64,000 nucleotides of DNA from Sphingomonas aracearum (GTDB lineage Bacteria; Pseudomonadota; Alphaproteobacteria; Sphingomonadales; Sphingomonadaceae): the NCBI RefSeq assembly GCF_003345355.1, contig NZ_QQNB01000002.1:1-64000 (forward strand). The letters run 5' to 3'. The stretch's first letter is position 1. Each line of letters starts with the position of its first letter. Below the pieces are notes generated by a model. It was not told where the DNA came from and searched no databases. It was given only the letters and a program-made list of their open reading frames with translations. Of the stretch, positions 57,057-64,000 are shown piece by piece. The position numbers were made by a program, and so were the translations under genes.

Positions 57057-57665
57057 CTACGCCTTGCGATACCGCCACAGGAGCAGCGGCCGGGCAAGCG
57101 CCACGCCCGCGATCAGGCCGCCGAGCGGCTCGACGAGCCCGACCGACAGCGCCCCCGCACCCGAAAGCAGCACGAACGGCAGCTGAAACGCGGTCCAGAT
57201 CGCTGCGACGGCCGCAATCTGGTGCAATCGCGGACGACCCGGCATCACCGGCACCGCCCGCGGCAGGCCATACAGCATGAGATAGCCGCCGATCATCGCG
57301 AGGATCGCGGACTCGCAACCGATGGTCGGCACAAGCGATCCCGGCGTCAGCAACAACCGCGCCAGTGCGCCACCATATGCTCCCGCCACGAACAGCGCGA
57401 GCATGCCGGCGCCGCCCAGCGCCTTCTCCAGATACCGGCCGACGATCAGCAGAAACACAAGGTTGAGCGCGGTGCCCAGCACGCCGACGCTCAGGAACTG
57501 CGACACGAGCGGCGACAGCGCCGCGCGCACCGGCGTCTCCTGCAGGGCTCCACCAAGGATGTCGGCCGGCAGGAACGCGAAATAGCCCGCCCAGCCTGCC
57601 GCGCCGGTCGGCAGGATCAGCAGAAGCGCGACGAACAACGCGAACGCAACAAGTGCATCCGTCAC
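57057..57665 (-). CDS. Rhomboid family protein lacking catalytic residues (pseudoprotease candidate)
   Basis: A 202-residue membrane protein with about six transmembrane helices in the rhomboid order. Helix 2 is LNLVFLLIVGRYLEKALG. Where active rhomboids have GASG, this reads TIGCESAIL, so the nucleophile position is Glu. Where they have AHLGG, this reads EPLGGLIAG, so the histidine is Pro. Both catalytic residues therefore appear lost. Such inactive rhomboids can bind membrane proteins without cutting them. The assignment of positions was by eye. It lies between DUF4170 (convergent) and greA (26 bp). Confidence 0.72.
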   Translation of the reverse strand: MTDALVAFALFVALLLILPTGAAGWAGYFAFLPADILGGALQETPVRAALSPLVSQFLSVGVLGTALNLVFLLIVGRYLEKALGGAGMLALFVAGAYGGALARLLLTPGSLVPTIGCESAILAMIGGYLMLYGLPRAVPVMPGRPRLHQIAAVAAIWTAFQLPFVLLSGAGALSVGLVEPLGGLIAGVALARPLLLWRYRKA

Positions 57666-57691
57666 CCGCCCGCGAGGAAGATGGAACCCGT

Positions 57692-58168
57692 TCAGATGAA
57701 CTCGATCTTGGACACGAGATAATAGCGGTCGCCAGCCGGCACCGACACTTCCACCTCGTCGTCGATCGACCGGCCGATCAGCGCGCGGCCGATCGGCGAA
57801 TTGTAGGAGATGCGGCCGGTCTTGGCGTCCGCCTCCGTCTGGCCGACGATCTGGTAACGAACCGGCTTGTCGTCCTCGTCCAGCAGGGTCACCGTCGCGC
57901 CGAACACGATCTTGTCGCCCGACAGGTCCTTGGGATCGATCACCTGCGCGCGGGACAGCTTGTCCTCGATGTCCGCGATCGACGCCTCGATCTGGCCTTG
58001 GCGCTCCTTGGCCGCATGATATTCGGCGTTCTCCGAAAGATCGCCATGCGCGCGCGCTTCCTCGATCGCATCCACCACCTGCGGACGCTCTTCCTTCAGG
58101 CGACGCAGGTCCGCGGTCAGCTTGTCATAGCCTTCCTGCAGCATCGGCATCTTTTCGACGGTCGCCAT
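57692..58168 (-). CDS. greA: Transcription elongation factor GreA
   Basis: A 158-residue factor that rescues backtracked RNA polymerase by stimulating transcript cleavage. The N-terminal coiled coil ([19 protein letters not shown] to about residue 75) carries the acidic tip DLSENAEYH, and the C-terminal FKBP-like domain includes [19 protein letters not shown] 58168 was chosen with AGGGA upstream. It lies 84 bp from carB. Confidence 0.97.
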   Translation of the reverse strand: MATVEKMPMLQEGYDKLTADLRRLKEERPQVVDAIEEARAHGDLSENAEYHAAKERQGQIEASIADIEDKLSRAQVIDPKDLSGDKIVFGATVTLLDEDDKPVRYQIVGQTEADAKTGRISYNSPIGRALIGRSIDDEVEVSVPAGDRYYLVSKIEFI

Positions 58169-58252
58169 TCCCTGTCCTTCGCTCGTCTGAAAACTTCCCC
58201 CTAGCCCGTCCCCGAAGGGCCGCGCCCGCACTTACATCAGCATGTCCGGAGA

Positions 58253-61584
<3,332 letters not shown>

Positions 61585-61585
<1 letters not shown>

Positions 61586-61884
61586 TAGCTCGAGAACCTA
61601 ATTACGAAAGAGTTGGACGTTGCCTTGGAGACCCCATCGCCGCCGAACAGGCGAGCTACGCAATCTAACTTGCCGTCCCAATCAGAAGGCCGGATGCTCG
61701 CAGGTGCCTCGATGATTGAAGGATTGCCTTTTATCAAGCTGCCCTCGATCAGTGTCGCGCCCTTCAGGTCACATCGATCCTCGGCTTGGGCAAACTCGTC
61801 TTCGGTCATGGGATGGCCAAAGATGATTGCGCATCCAGTTAGCAGAGCCGGCAGCATCGGCACGATGAGCCGGCCCGGCCTCAC
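61585..61884 (-). CDS. Small lipoprotein inserted between carA and carB
   Basis: A 99-residue protein with a lipobox (LLTGC, Cys18 after a short hydrophobic leader), so probably a lipid-anchored periplasmic protein. The mature part is about 80 residues with one further Cys pair ([15 protein letters not shown]) and no recognised family. Codon use is unusual for this genome: TTA, ATA, CTA, AGG and GTA occur, and AT content at third positions is visibly higher than in carA and carB. It overlaps carA by 4 bp (ATGA) and carB by one base (TAATG), so translation of the three should be coupled. Recent acquisition is inferred. Confidence 0.7.
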
Positions 61885-63056
61885 CGCAGCATCCCTACGA
61901 ATCGCTCGAACAGATACAGGCTGTCCTGCGGCCCCGGGCTCGCCTCCGGATGATACTGCACCGAGAACGCCGGCCGGTCGGTCAGCTCCAGCCCCGCGTT
62001 GGAGCCGTCGAACAGCGACACATGCGTCTCGCGCGCATTGGCGGGCAGGCTCTCGCGTTCCACCGCGAAGCCGTGGTTCATGCTGGTGATCTCCACGACG
62101 CCGTCCGCCAGACGCTTGACCGGGTGGTTGGCGCCGCGATGGCCCTGAAACATCTTGGTCGTGCGCCCGCCCACCGCCAGCGCAAGGAGCTGGTGGCCAA
62201 GGCAGATGCCGAACAGCGGCAGCCCGGTGTCGAGCAATGCGCGGATCACCGGCACGGCATATTCGCCAGTCGCGGCGGGATCGCCGGGGCCGTTGGACAG
62301 GAAGATGCCCTGGGGTTTGAGCGCCATGATCTGCTCGACCGTGGCGGTCGCCGGCACCACCGACACCTTCGCACCGGCATGAGCGAGATTGCGGAAGATG
62401 TTGCGCTTGGAGCCATAGTCGATGGCGACAACATGGGGGCGGTCCGCCGCGTCCTCGTCAGCGCCATAGCCGAATCCCAGCCGCCACACGCCGCCCGCCC
62501 AGCCGTAATGCGTTTCCGTCGACACGTCCTTGGCGAGGTCCATGCCTTCGAGCCCCGGCCAGCTGCGCGCCATGTCGAGCAGCAGCGGAATATCGAACTC
62601 GCCGCTCGCCGAATGCGCGATCACGCCGTTGGGCGCGCCGCCCTGCCGGATGCGCTTGGTCAGCGCGCGGGTGTCGACTCCCGCCAGCCCGATACGCGCA
62701 TGCTTCTTCATCCACTCGTCCAGCCGTTCGGCCGAGCGGAAGTTGGACGGCGCGGTCACGTCCTCGCGCACGATCATGCCCAGCGCGTGGGGGTCGTCCG
62801 CCTCCACGTCGTCCGGGTTGGCGCCCACATTGCCGATATGCGGAAAGGTGAAGGTGATGATCTGCCCGGCAAAGGACGGATCCGTCATGATCTCCTGATA
62901 GCCGGTCATCGCGGTGTGGAAACATACCTCGCCCACCGCCTCGCCTTCCGCGCCGAAGCCTCGGCCCCACGCCACCTCCCCGTTCGCGAGGACGAGAACG
63001 CCCGTGGCGCCCTCGGGGGCTTTGGCGGGCGCAGCATGAGGGTTGGCGTCGGCCAT
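61881..63056 (-). CDS. carA: Carbamoyl-phosphate synthase small subunit
   Basis: A 391-residue amidotransferase that supplies ammonia to CarB. The C-terminal class I glutaminase has the nucleophile Cys in FGICLGHQLLALA and the His-Glu pair in YHPEASPGPQDS. The N-terminal part includes the FPHIGNVGANPDD segment. A leading Pro/Ala-rich tag (MADANPHAAPAKAPEG) is longer than in E. coli. It ends in an ATGA overlap with the small lipoprotein, not with carB. Confidence 0.97.
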   Translation of the reverse strand: MADANPHAAPAKAPEGATGVLVLANGEVAWGRGFGAEGEAVGEVCFHTAMTGYQEIMTDPSFAGQIITFTFPHIGNVGANPDDVEADDPHALGMIVREDVTAPSNFRSAERLDEWMKKHARIGLAGVDTRALTKRIRQGGAPNGVIAHSASGEFDIPLLLDMARSWPGLEGMDLAKDVSTETHYGWAGGVWRLGFGYGADEDAADRPHVVAIDYGSKRNIFRNLAHAGAKVSVVPATATVEQIMALKPQGIFLSNGPGDPAATGEYAVPVIRALLDTGLPLFGICLGHQLLALAVGGRTTKMFQGHRGANHPVKRLADGVVEITSMNHGFAVERESLPANARETHVSLFDGSNAGLELTDRPAFSVQYHPEASPGPQDSLYLFERFVGMLR

Positions 63057-63155
63057 TGCGGGCGGGCACTCCTGGTTGGTGGTCGGCGATGTTCGCTAAG
63101 TGGCGGCGGCTAGACCCCCTCCCCCGATCCGTCAACCGTCGCTACACGGCTCTCC

Positions 63156-63608
63156 ATGATTCGAGACGACATCAAGCAATCCCAGATCGCCGCCATGAAG
63201 GCCGGCGACAAGGAATCCCGCGCCGCGATCGGCCTCATGCAGGCCGCAATCAAGAACCGCGACATCGAGGCGCGCACGCAAGGGCCGGTGGCCGACGACG
63301 ACGCGCTGGTGGTCGAGGTGCTCCAGAAGATGGTGAAGCAGCGCCGCGAATCGATCGCCATGTATCGCCAGGGCGGGCGCGAGGAGCTTGCCGCGGGCGA
63401 AGAGGCGGAGGTCGCGGTGATCGAGCGCTTCCTGCCGCAGCAGATGAGCGAGAACGAGACCCGCGCCGCGATCGAGGCGATCAAGGCGGAGCTGGGCGCG
63501 TCGGGCAGGAAGGACATGGGCCGCGTGATGGCGGAGCTGAAGTCCCGCCACGCGGCGAACCTGGACATGTCGAAGGCGAGCGGGCTGGTGAAGGCGGCGC
63601 TCTCGTAA
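63156..63608 (+). CDS. yqeY: GatB/YqeY domain protein
   Basis: A 150-residue helical protein of the GatB/YqeY family, related to the tail domain of the tRNA amidotransferase GatB that contacts tRNA. Segments MIRDDIKQSQIAAMKAGDKESR and the YRQGGREELAAGEEAEVAVIERFLP element are typical. The precise function of free YqeY proteins is unknown. It is 99 bp from carA (divergent) and is followed by an inverted-repeat element and dnaG, a common order. Confidence 0.92.
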   Translation: MIRDDIKQSQIAAMKAGDKESRAAIGLMQAAIKNRDIEARTQGPVADDDALVVEVLQKMVKQRRESIAMYRQGGREELAAGEEAEVAVIERFLPQQMSENETRAAIEAIKAELGASGRKDMGRVMAELKSRHAANLDMSKASGLVKAALS

Positions 63609-63620
63609 GAAGGCAGATTG

Positions 63621-63777
63621 TTCACGCGAAGGCACGAAGGCGCGAAGAGGTCAGCCTGATGATTGGCGCGTCAGCGCCGATCAAGAAGGGTTCACAGCTG
63701 CTGGCGCGGCGAGCAGGGCGGGACCCGATTGTGACCAATCATGCGCCCTTTTCGCGCCTTCGCGCCTTCGCGTGAAC
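63621..63777. repeat. Inverted-repeat element (MITE-like) between yqeY and dnaG
   Basis: 27-bp arms at 63621-63647 and 63751-63777 are inverted copies with a single mismatch, rich in GCGAAGG, around a 103-bp spacer. Inside the spacer ATGATTGG and CCAATCAT form a second inverted pair. The whole could fold into one long stem. This GCGAAGG-type arm is an intergenic repeat known from sphingomonad genomes. It may act as a terminator for yqeY. Confidence 0.7.
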
Positions 63778-63844
63778 CACCTTTCTTCTTTTCCTCCGAT
63801 TGCCATTTCCGCGCATCCGAGCAATACAAGTTATACTCGCAGGC

Positions 63845-64000
63845 ATGAGTCTCTCGCCCGCCTTTCTGGACGAACTGCGTGCCCGCACGCACCTGTCCGC
63901 GCTGATCGGCAAGACGACCAAGCTGACCAAGGCCGGTCGCGAGTTTCGCGGTTGCTGCCCGTTCCACAACGAAAAGACGCCCAGCTTCTACGTCAACGAC
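63845..64000 (+). CDS. dnaG: DNA primase, N-terminal part (partial)
   Basis: Only the first 52 codons are inside the window. They give MSLSPAFLDELRARTHLSALI, then the zinc-binding domain: GCCPFHNEKTPSFYVND has the CPFHNEKTPSF signature of bacterial DnaG. The enzyme makes RNA primers for replication. The start ATG 63845 matches the family N-terminus; the gene continues past the right edge. Confidence 0.95.
   Translation, partial: MSLSPAFLDELRARTHLSALIGKTTKLTKAGREFRGCCPFHNEKTPSFYVND

Overview
The window is a high-GC, densely packed chromosomal segment with almost no spare DNA. Gene order and protein families point to an alphaproteobacterium of the order Sphingomonadales, most likely Sphingomonas or a close relative. 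Supporting signs are DUF6628, DUF4170 and a TIGR03607-type patatin, the trpF-trpB-trpA-accD-folC order, EcfG-type promoters, and a bamA-ompH-fabZ cluster that lacks lpxD and lpxA. Nearly all of it is core housekeeping sequence. There is no rRNA, CRISPR array, prophage or large island. Mobile DNA is limited to one end of an IS21-like element at the extreme left and two short intergenic repeats.

Left part (1-25 kb, mostly minus strand). A tightly overlapping run reads mltB-like, degenerate RlpA/SPOR, dacA, tmk, holB, metG, tatD, metallo-hydrolase, retropepsin-like protease: wall remodelling, dTMP supply and DNA/tRNA functions. After tRNA-Ser(TGA) and a plus-strand EamA transporter come a PilZ protein, rpmE and a small membrane protein. 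Next is the envelope operon pyrH-frr-uppS-cdsA-dxr-rseP-bamA-ompH-fabZ (transcribed leftward), then DUF423, a KefB-like K+/H+ antiporter, a NifU-like scaffold, cvpA, radA, a membrane-anchored hemerythrin and a GST.

Middle part (26-45 kb, mostly plus strand). A GT4 glycosyltransferase is followed by a leftward padR-DUF2218 pair whose control region holds two GATATATC palindromes. Then rarA, a truncated MmcQ/YjbR remnant, an RNase H-like protein, tRNA-Thr(TGT), an endonuclease/exonuclease/phosphatase-patatin pair, lapA, pyrF, a VOC protein, trpF-trpB-trpA-accD-folC, a DUF6628 gene behind a Fur-like box, an AmpG-like permease and a receiver-only response regulator (both leftward), rluB-rsmD and a secreted protein.

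Right part (45-64 kb). MHS-type transporter and GFA protein (leftward), a 301-bp gap with two hairpins and a T-run, a UvrD/PcrA helicase, DUF5872, a DoxX-like protein, a small WYL-like protein, an MFS exporter, an alpha/beta hydrolase, ftsB-eno (leftward), a four-gene YqjD/YqjE/DUF3618-like membrane operon, DUF4170, a rhomboid lacking its catalytic residues, greA, carA-lipoprotein-carB (leftward), yqeY and the start of dnaG.

The most interesting signals are: (1) three EcfG-type general-stress promoters (GGAAC, 16-17 nt, NGTT) ahead of the hemerythrin, the alpha/beta hydrolase and the YqjD-like operon; (2) a low-GC lipoprotein gene translationally fused by overlaps between carA and carB; (3) two probable pseudoenzymes, a rhomboid and an RlpA domain; (4) the NfeR-like PadR/DUF2218 unit; (5) a possible small RNA at about 46.44-46.58 kb.
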